A DNA stretch of 64,000 nucleotides, from NCBI RefSeq assembly GCF_000192475.1, contig NZ_AEYW01000025.1:62001-126000 (forward strand), written 5' to 3'. Positions 55,102 to 63,114 of the stretch are shown piece after piece. The number at the start of each line of letters is the position of its first letter. Positions within the stretch are counted from its first letter, which is position 1. Source of the DNA: Ruegeria conchae (lineage in GTDB: Bacteria; Pseudomonadota; Alphaproteobacteria; Rhodobacterales; Rhodobacteraceae). Position numbers and translations under genes: made by a program. A model generated the notes under the pieces. It had not been told where the DNA came from. It made no database searches and saw only the letters and a list, made by a program, of their open reading frames with translations.

Positions 55102-55575
55102 TTATTGCTGCAGTTCAGCCGGGTCTTTGTCGGCGATGTCTTCCCAGTTTGCGCTGGCTTGCTCAACAAAGCCCGGAATGTCGCCTTCCCAACGCTCCTG
55201 AATGTCCTGAGACAGGTTCAGGTACAGCTTGTTGTCGACGATTTTCCAGTAGTTAGGGTCACCATCGAACTTGAAGCCCATTGCGGTGCCAAATGCGCAG
55301 TAGCCACCGTAAGCGGGCAGGTATGCCTCAGGGTTGGCTTCAAAGGCGGCTTTGTTCTCTTCCGATGCGAAACGGTACAGCGCGTCGTTGTGCAGGGTGG
55401 AAATGCGGTAGTCGCCCTTGGTGGCTTCACCAACGGTGAAATAGGCAACTGGGTCATAGCCCTGCATTGCCAAGCCGGTTGAGCTTGCATTGATTTCAAC
55501 ACCTGCCGCCATGGCCGAGCTTGCAATGGCAACAGACAGCGCGACTCCGCTGATTATGGATTTGAACTTGTTCAT
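55102..55575 (-). CDS. Secreted YHS-domain protein
   Basis: 157 residues. Signal peptide MNKFKSIISGVALSVAIASSAMA. The YHS domain (about 38-95) has GYDPVAYFTVGEATKGDYR, ASEENKAAFEANPEAYLP and YGGYCAFG, with the metal-associated Cys. YHS domains often bind copper or heavy metals. The end (about 100-157) is a helix-rich tail. Alone on the minus strand with a strong hairpin after it. Confidence 0.92.
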   Translation of the reverse strand: MNKFKSIISGVALSVAIASSAMAAGVEINASSTGLAMQGYDPVAYFTVGEATKGDYRISTLHNDALYRFASEENKAAFEANPEAYLPAYGGYCAFGTAMGFKFDGDPNYWKIVDNKLYLNLSQDIQERWEGDIPGFVEQASANWEDIADKDPAELQQ

Positions 55576-55747
55576 GACTTCACCTTTCGTGAATAGGCTC
55601 GCTTAAGAGCACGGTAATTTTGCCCGGGCGATCCGGATTTGATTGTCGCGACGCCGGTAATTGGCCGTCACAAAATCCCAGTTGGGGAATGGTCTGTTCA
55701 CGTTCAAAGCAATCAATTGTGATTGTGCGGTCACAAAGACCTGTTGT

Positions 55748-56023
55748 TCATTCCTGCACGTCAGGCACGAGCGCCAGAACAAAGGCAACCACTTTCTCAG
55801 CGGGCATCTCACAGGGGCGCAGCAGCGCACCGCTCTTGCGGGTGAGATAAAGGTTTAAGCTGATATAGTCCGGTCCGCCCAGTTGATAGGCCACGAGCTT
55901 GTGTGATTTCCCACCTGCCATGATCTGATGCGAAACCAAATATCTACGCGGGCCAGCGGCCCCCGTGAATGTGCCGATGGGCAGATCATCGATCGCCTTC
56001 AGGAAAGCGATGGACGCCGTCAC
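55748..56023 (-). CDS. Small conserved protein downstream of plsY
   Basis: 91 residues from GTG 56023, which overlaps the plsY stop (GTGA). Single small soluble domain with PRRYLVSHQIMAGGKSHKLVAYQLGG and DYISLNLYLTRKSGALLRPCEMP. No motif of known function. It is the last gene of the pyrB-pyrX-plsY operon. Confidence 0.78.
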   Translation of the reverse strand: MTASIAFLKAIDDLPIGTFTGAAGPRRYLVSHQIMAGGKSHKLVAYQLGGPDYISLNLYLTRKSGALLRPCEMPAEKVVAFVLALVPDVQE

Positions 56024-56625
56024 GATTTTCCGATTTTTGGCTCGGTGCCCGCCTTAATCCGCGCGAGGTTGGCGCTGTGCCGCCAGTAGACCAGTAATGT
56101 CAGAGCAATCCCGAGGAAAAACGTACTGCCATCAGTCAGGACCATAATCCATGTTGTGGACAGAGCGGCGGCGGCCAGCGCCCCAACAGAAGAAATGCGC
56201 CAGATCAGCGCCGCAACCAGCCATGTCAAACAACAGGCGACACCCACGCGCCAGTCAAGCGCGAGCCAAAGGCCCAGAAAGGTTGCTACGCCTTTGCCGC
56301 CTTTGAAGCCCAGCCAGACCGGGAAGCAATGACCAAGAAATGCGGCAAGCGCTGCGATTTGCGCAGCATCTTCACCGGCCAATACGCGCGCCAGCAAAAC
56401 GGCAGCGGCGCCTTTGGCCGCATCAAACAGCAATGTCAGCGCCGCCGCTCCCTTGTTCCCGGTGCGCAGGACGTTGGTTGCCCCGATATTGCCCGACCCG
56501 ATTTGCCGCAGGTTTCCCAGACCCATCACGCGCGCGACGATCATGCCAAATGGTATGGACCCAAGCAGGTATCCTAACGCGGCCCACAGGATGAGCTGAG
56601 TCATTGTGCTATCGATCAAGGGCAT
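56020..56625 (-). CDS. plsY: Glycerol-3-phosphate acyltransferase
   Basis: Transfers acyl from acyl-phosphate to glycerol-3-phosphate, the first step of phospholipid synthesis; integral membrane, about five helices, 201 residues. Motifs: SGNIGATNVLR, FLGHCFPVWLGFKGGKGVAT. Its start overlaps the pyrX stop (TGATG) and its end overlaps the next gene. pyrC/pyrX followed by plsY is a common order in Rhodobacterales. Confidence 0.97.
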   Translation of the reverse strand: MPLIDSTMTQLILWAALGYLLGSIPFGMIVARVMGLGNLRQIGSGNIGATNVLRTGNKGAAALTLLFDAAKGAAAVLLARVLAGEDAAQIAALAAFLGHCFPVWLGFKGGKGVATFLGLWLALDWRVGVACCLTWLVAALIWRISSVGALAAAALSTTWIMVLTDGSTFFLGIALTLLVYWRHSANLARIKAGTEPKIGKS

Positions 56626-57905
56626 CAGGCTCTCCGGTACACTTCTTGTCCAGCGACATAGGTTGCGGTGACCTTACCCTGCATCCGCTGGCCGTCAAAC
56701 GGTGTGTTCTGCGATTTCGATTTCAGCGTAAAGCGGTCCAGAACAAAGGGAACATCCGGGTCGAACAGGACCAGATCAGCGGGCGCGCCTTGGGATAGGC
56801 GACCACTCTCCAAGCTCAGCCGTTTGGCCGGGTTCAGGGCCATGGCGCGGAACAGGGTCGGCAAGTCCAGCTGTTCGGAATGGTATAGGCGCAGCGCCGC
56901 AGGCAGCAGCGTTTCCAGCGCCACCGCGCCCGAGGCCGCCTCTTCAAACGGTAGGCGCTTGCTTTCCTCATCCTGCGGGGTGTGCATGGAGCTGATCGTG
57001 TCTATCAGACCGGTTCGCACTGCTTCGATCACGGCTTGCCGGTCATCTTCGGATCGCAGTGGGGGCTTGATTTTGAAGAAGGTGCGATAATCGGACACGT
57101 CCAATTCGTTCAGTGTCAAATGGTGGATCGACGTGCCTGCCGTGATGTCCAGCCCGTTGCGCTTGGCGCGTTTCAGTGCGGGCAGGGCGCGGGCCGTGGT
57201 GATCTGATCGGCGTGATAGGCGGCTCCGGTCATTTCAAGCAAGGCGATGTCACGATCCAGTCCCATCCGCTCAGCCATAGGCGATACGGCGGGCAAGCCT
57301 CGCAGAGCGGCGAACTTGCCGCTGGTGGCTGCAGTCCCAGCGCTGAGCCCCGGCTCCTGCGGATGCGCAAGGACCAGTGCGCCGCAGGACTTAGTGTAAG
57401 TCAGAGCACGAGAAAACACCTTGGTGTTGGTCACGACATGATCGCAATCGGTAAACGCCACGGCGCCTGCGTCCTGCAGGAACCCGATCTCGGTCATCTC
57501 ACGCCCTTTGCGTCCTTTGGTCAGGGCGGCCATCGGCAGGACGTTGACCGGAGCGTCCGCTTGCGCGCGGCGGGTGGCAAACTCCAGCGTCTCGGGTGTG
57601 TCGACGGCAGGTAGGGTATCAGGGCGCGTGACGATGGTTGTCACACCCCCTGCGGCTGCTGCAAGACCTGCAGATTTATAGCTTTCCTTGTGCCGTTCAC
57701 CGGGCTCGCACACCTTGACGCCAATGTCGACAATGCCGGGGGCAAGGCATTGCCCACCGCAATCGACCACCTGAGTGTCAGCGTCTGGGGCCGCGCCTTC
57801 ACCAAGCGCCGCGATCCGACCGTCGGCAACCTTCAGCCAGCCGATGCTATCTGTGTCCGCTTCGGGGTTGATCAGGCGGGCATTGGTGAAAATCAGATTG
57901 CTCAT
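56625..57905 (-). CDS. pyrX: Dihydroorotase-like protein without active-site residues (PyrX)
   Basis: 426 residues from ATG 57905. It aligns along its whole length with type I dihydroorotases (GIVDIGVKVCEPG, TKGRKGREMTEIG, KIKPPLRSEDDRQAVIEAVR). But the metal-binding HxH of DxHxHxREPG reads G-V-K, the following Arg is Cys, the second His pair reads YHADQ, and the Asp of ATDHAPH reads SSMHTP. So it should be inactive. In Pseudomonas an inactive homologue (PyrC') is needed to assemble aspartate carbamoyltransferase; pyrB is two genes upstream in this operon, so the same role is likely. The active dihydroorotase must lie elsewhere. Confidence 0.88.
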   Translation of the reverse strand: MSNLIFTNARLINPEADTDSIGWLKVADGRIAALGEGAAPDADTQVVDCGGQCLAPGIVDIGVKVCEPGERHKESYKSAGLAAAAGGVTTIVTRPDTLPAVDTPETLEFATRRAQADAPVNVLPMAALTKGRKGREMTEIGFLQDAGAVAFTDCDHVVTNTKVFSRALTYTKSCGALVLAHPQEPGLSAGTAATSGKFAALRGLPAVSPMAERMGLDRDIALLEMTGAAYHADQITTARALPALKRAKRNGLDITAGTSIHHLTLNELDVSDYRTFFKIKPPLRSEDDRQAVIEAVRTGLIDTISSMHTPQDEESKRLPFEEAASGAVALETLLPAALRLYHSEQLDLPTLFRAMALNPAKRLSLESGRLSQGAPADLVLFDPDVPFVLDRFTLKSKSQNTPFDGQRMQGKVTATYVAGQEVYRRA

Positions 57906-58288
57906 GCCATGGCCCTTTCGATCGCGGCTTTGGTGGCGGCGGGGTCCGCCTGGTATTTGATAAGGTGTTTGTCGCCGCCTTTGGTGACGATCTGGACAAA
58001 GCTGCCAATCGTGTTGACCGCCTGAATCTGGTTCAGCGCCACCTTGCGCGAACCGGGACCGGTCAGAGTGGCGTCTGTCATTTCCCACGTGGCGACCAGT
58101 TCTTCCGAGGCCAAATACCACGCGCGGATCCCGATGGCAGCCAACCCGGCAGGCGCGCCGGTCCAGACGTAGGGATTGCCGATCAACCATAGCACGACCA
58201 TCGCGACCGCCATTGCAAAGGCGGCGAGCCATGCATTGGTGCGGACATAAGCGCCCTTGTCCGAGGAGAATGTCACAGGATCAGCCAC
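57902..58288 (-). CDS. Small membrane protein with PH-like domain
   Basis: 128 residues from GTG 58288. Two helices (AWLAAFAMAVAMVVLWLIG, PAGLAAIGIRAWYL) then a beta-rich part (WEMTDATLTGPGSRKVALNQ, INTIGSFVQIVTKGGDKHL is close to the bacterial PH pattern). It overlaps pyrX by four bases and the gene before it by 16 bases. Function unknown; its place between pyrB and pyrX is unusual for pyrimidine genes in general. Confidence 0.8.
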   Translation of the reverse strand: MADPVTFSSDKGAYVRTNAWLAAFAMAVAMVVLWLIGNPYVWTGAPAGLAAIGIRAWYLASEELVATWEMTDATLTGPGSRKVALNQIQAVNTIGSFVQIVTKGGDKHLIKYQADPAATKAAIERAMA

Positions 58289-58791
58289 AAGGCACCTCCG
58301 ATGGCGATCAGAATCAGCAAGGCAATGACCGCTGATCCGATGCGGCTTGGATTGGTATCCGCTGGCGGGCTTTGCGGGGCCGAGTATGGCTTTGCGCTTT
58401 CCGTCTCGATCACGTCGCCGGTCCAGTTCGTGGCCTCTTCTGTGAACAGGCCAATCAGATGCAGGCGTGGATCGGGTGAAAGGGTTACTGATCGATCGCC
58501 GAAAGCCGCGCTGCGCAGGACCATCACCCAGCCTTCGATGGCCTCCAATTTCGTGCGGTCTAACTGGTCTACCGAGACACCGCAGCCTTCGCTGAGATAG
58601 CCATAAAGCCCAAGGTCTTCGAGGTCGGATACCGGAAAAATGTCGATCTGTGCGCGGTCCAGCCCTTCGACACCAAGTACCTGATCAACAGCCCCCGGTT
58701 CGCGCAGGAATTTCGCTTCTTCCGGGCGCATATCCAGCGAGAACAGGCGGATCACGCCGCGCTCATGGGGGGTGATGATCAGATCGTTCAT
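58273..58791 (-). CDS. Tail-anchored protein of unknown function between pyrB and pyrX
   Basis: 172 residues. A soluble domain (about 1-125, beginning [19 protein letters not shown]) with one notable [15 protein letters not shown] spot ([14 protein letters not shown]) and a Pro-rich linker end in one C-terminal helix ([22 protein letters not shown] is 22 long and spans 150-172). Start overlaps the pyrB stop (ATGA). No family function known to me. Confidence 0.8.
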   Translation of the reverse strand: MNDLIITPHERGVIRLFSLDMRPEEAKFLREPGAVDQVLGVEGLDRAQIDIFPVSDLEDLGLYGYLSEGCGVSVDQLDRTKLEAIEGWVMVLRSAAFGDRSVTLSPDPRLHLIGLFTEEATNWTGDVIETESAKPYSAPQSPPADTNPSRIGSAVIALLILIAIGGALWLIL

Positions 58792-59723
58792 GCGGCTTCT
58801 CGCACGTTGCGCGCCAGCAGGTCCATGGCGGCCATGCGGACGGCAACGCCCATCTCGACCTGTTCCTGAATGACGGACCGGTTGATGTCATCGGCCAGAG
58901 TGCCATCGATCTCGACCCCTCGGTTCATGGGGCCGGGGTGCATGACGATGGCGTCGGACTTTGCAAGCGCGAGTTTCGCGGCATCCAGCCCATAGCGGTG
59001 GTAGTATTCGCGCTCTGAGGGGATGAAACCGCCGTCCATGCGTTCTTTCTGAAGGCGCAGCATCATGACTACGTCGACGTCTTTCAGGCCTTCGTTCATG
59101 TCGTCATAGATTTCGGCCCCGAATTCGGCGAACTGAGACGGTACCAGCGTCGGCGGGCCGATCAGGCGGATACGGTTTTCCATCTTGCCCAGCAGGATCA
59201 GGTTCGACCGTGCGACGCGCGAATGCGCCACGTCTCCGCAGATCGCAATGTTCAGCCGGTGCAGACGGCCCTTGGCCCGGCGGATGGTCAGCGCGTCCAG
59301 AAGGGCCTGTGTCGGGTGCTCATGCCGCCCGTCGCCCGCGTTCAACACGGCGCAGTTTACCTTCTGCGCCAGCAGGTCCACCGCGCCGGAATGAGGATGC
59401 CGTACTACAAGCAGATCGGGATGCATCGCGTTCAACGTCATCGCCGTATCGATCAGTGTCTCACCCTTTTTGATCGAACTGGCCTGCATAGCCATGTTCA
59501 TCACGTCAGCCCCCAACCGCTTGCCCGCCAGTTCAAAACTGGCCTGCGTGCGGGTTGAGTTCTCGAAGAACATGTTGATCTGGGTCAGGCCTGACAGCAC
59601 ATCGGAATGCTTCGTCGATTGCCGGTTCAGATCGACATAGGTTTCGGCCAGATCGAGGATAGCGGTGATATCGGATTGCGACAGATGCTCGATGCCAAGA
59701 AGGTGACGATGGGCGAAACGCAT
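58788..59723 (-). CDS. pyrB: Aspartate carbamoyltransferase catalytic subunit
   Basis: First committed step of pyrimidine synthesis: carbamoyl phosphate plus aspartate to carbamoyl aspartate. 311 residues from ATG 59723. Carbamoyl-phosphate site [12 protein letters not shown] (53-64), [14 protein letters not shown] and the aspartate-site MLRLQKERM region are intact. No regulatory pyrI nearby. It begins a minus-strand operon of overlapping genes that includes the inactive pyrX. Confidence 0.97.
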   Translation of the reverse strand: MRFAHRHLLGIEHLSQSDITAILDLAETYVDLNRQSTKHSDVLSGLTQINMFFENSTRTQASFELAGKRLGADVMNMAMQASSIKKGETLIDTAMTLNAMHPDLLVVRHPHSGAVDLLAQKVNCAVLNAGDGRHEHPTQALLDALTIRRAKGRLHRLNIAICGDVAHSRVARSNLILLGKMENRIRLIGPPTLVPSQFAEFGAEIYDDMNEGLKDVDVVMMLRLQKERMDGGFIPSEREYYHRYGLDAAKLALAKSDAIVMHPGPMNRGVEIDGTLADDINRSVIQEQVEMGVAVRMAAMDLLARNVREAA

Positions 59724-59783
59724 TGGGCGGGCTCCTGTCTGACAATCGGACCGCTTATAGGAAGCCATGCAGGCCAAGGCAAC

Positions 59784-60398
59784 CTAAGGTTCCGACCCTT
59801 CAAGCAGTTTCTCGCATCCGCCTTCGGGCAGGCATTGTTCGCCGGGTTTGCACCACTTGCCATAGCCGCAATCGATAGCCTTGATCGGCACGCAGCCCTG
59901 ATGAGCCGAGCATTTAAAGCCGGGTCGGCATTGCGAACCGGTTTCTTCACACAGAAACCAGCCGGGGCGTGAGCATCCGCCGCCCGGCAAGCAGGATGAG
60001 CCGGCTCCGCAGGTCCGGCCATCCGAGCAGGTTGTGGATGGAGTTGGGATCAAATCCGGTCTGCTGCGCTCGCATTCCCCGCGCCCGTTGCAGAAGCTGC
60101 CACCTGGGCAATCCAGACGCGAGGTGCACTTGTTCGCCCCCGCCGGGGCGCAACGGGTTCCTCCTGCCACGCAGCGCTCGAACGGGCCGCAGGTGCGTCC
60201 GCCTCCACAATAGGTGTGCCCGGGCGGGATACAGCGGCCATCAAAGCTGCAGCGCTGGCCTGCGGGGCAGCAACTGCGTCCGCATTGCAGCTGTCCGGGG
60301 CGGCATTGAGTATTCCGGTCAAACAGCTGTGCGCTCGCCGAACCGCCAGAGGTTGCCAGCAAAAGAGCAATCAGAAGGAATCGCAGAAATGACAGCAT
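59784..60398 (-). CDS. Secreted cysteine-rich protein
   Basis: 204 residues from ATG 60398 with GGCAGGG upstream. Signal peptide [23 protein letters not shown]. The mature part has over twenty Cys in repeated short units such as [32 protein letters not shown] and [13 protein letters not shown], like small disulphide-rich or EB-module domains. No enzyme motif. The frame continues upstream to 60767 opposite the uracil-DNA glycosylase gene, not used. It ends just before pyrB, on the same strand. Confidence 0.8.
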   Translation of the reverse strand: MLSFLRFLLIALLLATSGGSASAQLFDRNTQCRPGQLQCGRSCCPAGQRCSFDGRCIPPGHTYCGGGRTCGPFERCVAGGTRCAPAGANKCTSRLDCPGGSFCNGRGECERSRPDLIPTPSTTCSDGRTCGAGSSCLPGGGCSRPGWFLCEETGSQCRPGFKCSAHQGCVPIKAIDCGYGKWCKPGEQCLPEGGCEKLLEGSEP

Positions 60399-60482
60399 GA
60401 CCCTGCCATGGTCGGTGCGACCCTGTGCCATGGCAAGGTCTATTCGCTTTCCCTCGGTCAAAAGCTGGTTAGATTGAGGGTT

Positions 60483-61247
60483 ATGGAATCGGGCTTGGAC
60501 CATCATACCGCGCGGGCGCTGCTGGAATGGCAGATCGAGCTGGGCGCAACCGAAGCGATCGGCGATGCGCCGGTGGATCGTTATGCGTTGCCGGACAAGG
60601 TGTCCAAGGCGAAGAAACCCGCTGCGGCTGAACCTGCGAAAAAGCCTGAACCCGTCGATGCCGCAGCTGTTGCGAAACAGGCGGCAAAGACCGCCGGATC
60701 GCTCGTCGATTTGCGTGCGGCGATGGAGGCGTTTGATCTTTGCGACCTCAAACGCGGCGCGCGACAATTAGTGTTTGCCGACGGCACACCGGGCGCACGG
60801 GTAATGATCATCGGCGAGGCGCCCGGCCGTGATGAGGATCGCGAAGGCAAGCCCTTTGTCGGGCGCGCTGGGCAATTGCTGGACCGGATGCTGGCCGCGA
60901 TTGATCTGGATCGGCGCGAGAATGTCTACATTACCAACGTGCTGCCGTGGCGCCCTCCGCAAAACCGCGATCCCAAGCCGGAAGAAATAGGCATGATGAA
61001 GCCGTTTCTGGAACAGCATGTGGCCTTGGCCAAACCCGAGGTTCTGGTGGTGATGGGCAATATCAGCTGTCAGGCCGTGCTGGGCAAACGAGGTATCACA
61101 CGGCTGCGCGGGAAATGGGATCAGGCGCTGAACCTGCCGGTCATCCCGATGTTCCACCCGGCCTACCTGCTGCGTCAACCGCAGATGAAGCGACAGGCCT
61201 GGGCCGATCTGCTGGACCTGCAAGCGCGGCTGAGGGGCGGGTCATGA
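60483..61247 (+). CDS. Uracil-DNA glycosylase-like protein (type 4/5 superfamily)
   Basis: 254 residues from ATG 60483. Motif 1 [20 protein letters not shown] (111-130) and motif 2 near [12 protein letters not shown] are those of family 4 enzymes that remove uracil from DNA. An Ala/Pro/Lys-rich linker (about 42-70) separates a short N-terminal helix. Only two Cys are visible (Cys87 and one in GNISCQAV), so the four-Cys iron-sulfur cluster of classic family 4 appears absent. It overlaps the metallophosphoesterase gene by ATGA. Confidence 0.88.
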   Translation: MESGLDHHTARALLEWQIELGATEAIGDAPVDRYALPDKVSKAKKPAAAEPAKKPEPVDAAAVAKQAAKTAGSLVDLRAAMEAFDLCDLKRGARQLVFADGTPGARVMIIGEAPGRDEDREGKPFVGRAGQLLDRMLAAIDLDRRENVYITNVLPWRPPQNRDPKPEEIGMMKPFLEQHVALAKPEVLVVMGNISCQAVLGKRGITRLRGKWDQALNLPVIPMFHPAYLLRQPQMKRQAWADLLDLQARLRGGS

Positions 61248-61843
61248 GGGTGCTGGCGTTCTCTGACCTGCACATGGCGCGCAACCGCGCCTCCGACTTG
61301 GTGGCCGCCAGTGCCGAGGCTGACCTGGTCATTGGGGCCGGCGACTTTTGCAACGCGCGGCGGGGATTAGATGAAGCGATGCAGATGCTTTCGGGCATTG
61401 CGGCTCCGCTGGTTCTGGTGCCGGGCAATGCGGAAAGCGCCGAGGAACTGACAGAAACCGCGCCTGATGGTGCGCATGTTCTGCACGGGACAGGCATGAC
61501 ACTTGACGGTCTGCGCCTGTTTGGGCTGGGCTATGGCGTGCCGGTCACACCTTTTGGCGATTGGTCTTGCGACCTGACCGAGCCTGAGGCCGCAGAACTG
61601 CTGGATCGGTGCGAGGCCGCAGATATCCTGATCGTGCATTCTCCACCCAAAGGGCATGGCGATACTACCTCGCAAGGCCAATCGGTTGGCTCAGTCGCCG
61701 TTCGAGACGCAGTCGAACGGCTTCAACCCAAATTAGTCTTTTGCGGGCATATCCATGACAGCTGGGGTTACCGAGGCACCATCGGCCGTACACAGATAGC
61801 CAATCTGGGGCCCAAAGTGCATTGGTTCGAGGTGAGTTTATGA
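61244..61843 (+). CDS. Metallophosphoesterase
   Basis: 199 residues from ATG 61244. All calcineurin-type metal motifs are present: FSDLH (Asp8, His10), GAGDF, PGNAES (Asn), [10 protein letters not shown] and GHIHDSWG. Small YfcE/Icc-like phosphodiesterase; substrate unknown. Coupled by ATGA to the glycosylase gene before it and to the LysE gene after it. Confidence 0.92.
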   Translation: MRVLAFSDLHMARNRASDLVAASAEADLVIGAGDFCNARRGLDEAMQMLSGIAAPLVLVPGNAESAEELTETAPDGAHVLHGTGMTLDGLRLFGLGYGVPVTPFGDWSCDLTEPEAAELLDRCEAADILIVHSPPKGHGDTTSQGQSVGSVAVRDAVERLQPKLVFCGHIHDSWGYRGTIGRTQIANLGPKVHWFEVSL

Positions 61844-62460
61844 TCGACACGGTAACGCTGCTGGCTTTTATCCCGGCAGCGCTGGCGCTGAATTTCACAC
61901 CCGGCGCGGATATGATGTTCTGTTTTGGTCAAGGCCTGCGCGCAGGTCCGCGCCCTGCGATTGCCGCAAGTGCCGGGGTCTCTGCAGGCGGTATGGTGCA
62001 CGTTCTGATTGCCGGTCTCGGCCTTGGCGCGGCGGTCGCAACTTTGCCGTGGCTGTTCGATGTGATCCGCTGGGCCGGAGTGGGTTATCTGCTTTTTCTC
62101 GCATGGGGTGCGATCAAGAATGGTGCAGTCGCCGCCGACGCACCGAACAGACCCACCCGTTACGCGTTTCGGGACGGGATGCTAGTCAACCTGACCAATC
62201 CCAAAGTCATTCTGTTCGTGCTCGCCTTCATCCCGCAATTTATCGATCCAGGGAAGGGTTCGGTATTGGCGCAGTTCCTGATCTATGGCGCAATTCTTGG
62301 TGTCGGCGGGTTTGTAGTGAATGGGCTGGTCGGCATTTTTGCTGGCGGCGCAGGTCGGATGCTAATCGGCAATCCGCGTGCCTCGCGTATTCTAGGTTGG
62401 GTGTCAGGGGGGATCTTCACCGCTTTGGCCCTCCGGCTTGCTATTATGGAAAGGGCCTGA
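61840..62460 (+). CDS. LysE-family amino-acid exporter
   Basis: 206 residues from ATG 61840, about six helices. LysE pattern: LNFTPGADMMFCFGQGLRAG at the start, GYLLFLAWGAI, FRDGMLVNLTNPKVILF. Likely exports an amino acid or homoserine-lactone-like compound. Begins inside the stop codon of the metallophosphoesterase gene; moaB follows 6 bases after. Confidence 0.93.
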   Translation: MIDTVTLLAFIPAALALNFTPGADMMFCFGQGLRAGPRPAIAASAGVSAGGMVHVLIAGLGLGAAVATLPWLFDVIRWAGVGYLLFLAWGAIKNGAVAADAPNRPTRYAFRDGMLVNLTNPKVILFVLAFIPQFIDPGKGSVLAQFLIYGAILGVGGFVVNGLVGIFAGGAGRMLIGNPRASRILGWVSGGIFTALALRLAIMERA

Positions 62461-62466
62461 CACCGC

Positions 62467-63009
62467 ATGTCACGCATTGACGAAAGCAAGAAGTTCATTC
62501 CCGTCCGGATCGCTGTCCTGACTGTTTCTGACACGCGGTCTCTGGACGAGGATCGCTCGGGCCAGACGTTGGTGGATCGGATCGAAAAAGCGGGCCACTC
62601 AGTGGCGGATCGCAGGATTATACAAGATGAGCGCGCTGAGATAGCAAAACAATTGCGTGCTTGGATCGCTGATCCCGAGATCGACGTTGTGATCTCGACC
62701 GGCGGCACAGGTCTGACGGGTCGCGATGTGACAGTCGAGGCACATCGGGATGTTTATGAAAAAGAGATTGAGGCGTTTGGCACCGTGTTCACCATCGTGT
62801 CTATGGAAAAGATAGGTACTTCTGCCGTGCAGTCCCGCGCCACAGGCGGTGTGGCGGGCGGAACCTATCTGTTTGCGCTGCCGGGCAGCCCGGGCGCGTG
62901 TAAAGACGCGTGGGATGCGATTTTGGAGAAACAGTTCGATTATCGCCACCGCCCCTGCAATTTCGTGGAAATAATGCCCAGATTGGACGAACATCTGCGA
63001 CGGAAGTAG
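62467..63009 (+). CDS. moaB: Molybdenum cofactor biosynthesis protein B
   Basis: MogA/MoaB-fold protein, 180 residues, that adenylylates molybdopterin or acts beside MogA. Motifs: LTVSDTRSLDED, VVISTGGTGLTGRDVT, and ALPGSPGACKDAW. It follows the LysE gene by 6 bases. Other cofactor genes (moaD, moaE) lie at 29305-29995, not adjacent. Confidence 0.96.
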   Translation: MSRIDESKKFIPVRIAVLTVSDTRSLDEDRSGQTLVDRIEKAGHSVADRRIIQDERAEIAKQLRAWIADPEIDVVISTGGTGLTGRDVTVEAHRDVYEKEIEAFGTVFTIVSMEKIGTSAVQSRATGGVAGGTYLFALPGSPGACKDAWDAILEKQFDYRHRPCNFVEIMPRLDEHLRRK

Positions 63010-63114
63010 ACTGGTCCTGCGTTTAACGCATCATAACCGCTTTGTGGCTTGGCATTTTTTGCGACCCGGCTACCTTTGCGGAAGGCAGCATGTGCGACCA
63101 TAGGTGAGTGACCG

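Noticed and set aside
56982..57614. 210-codon plus-strand ORF opposite pyrX
   Set aside because: Antisense shadow; pyrX homology runs through the whole interval on the minus strand.
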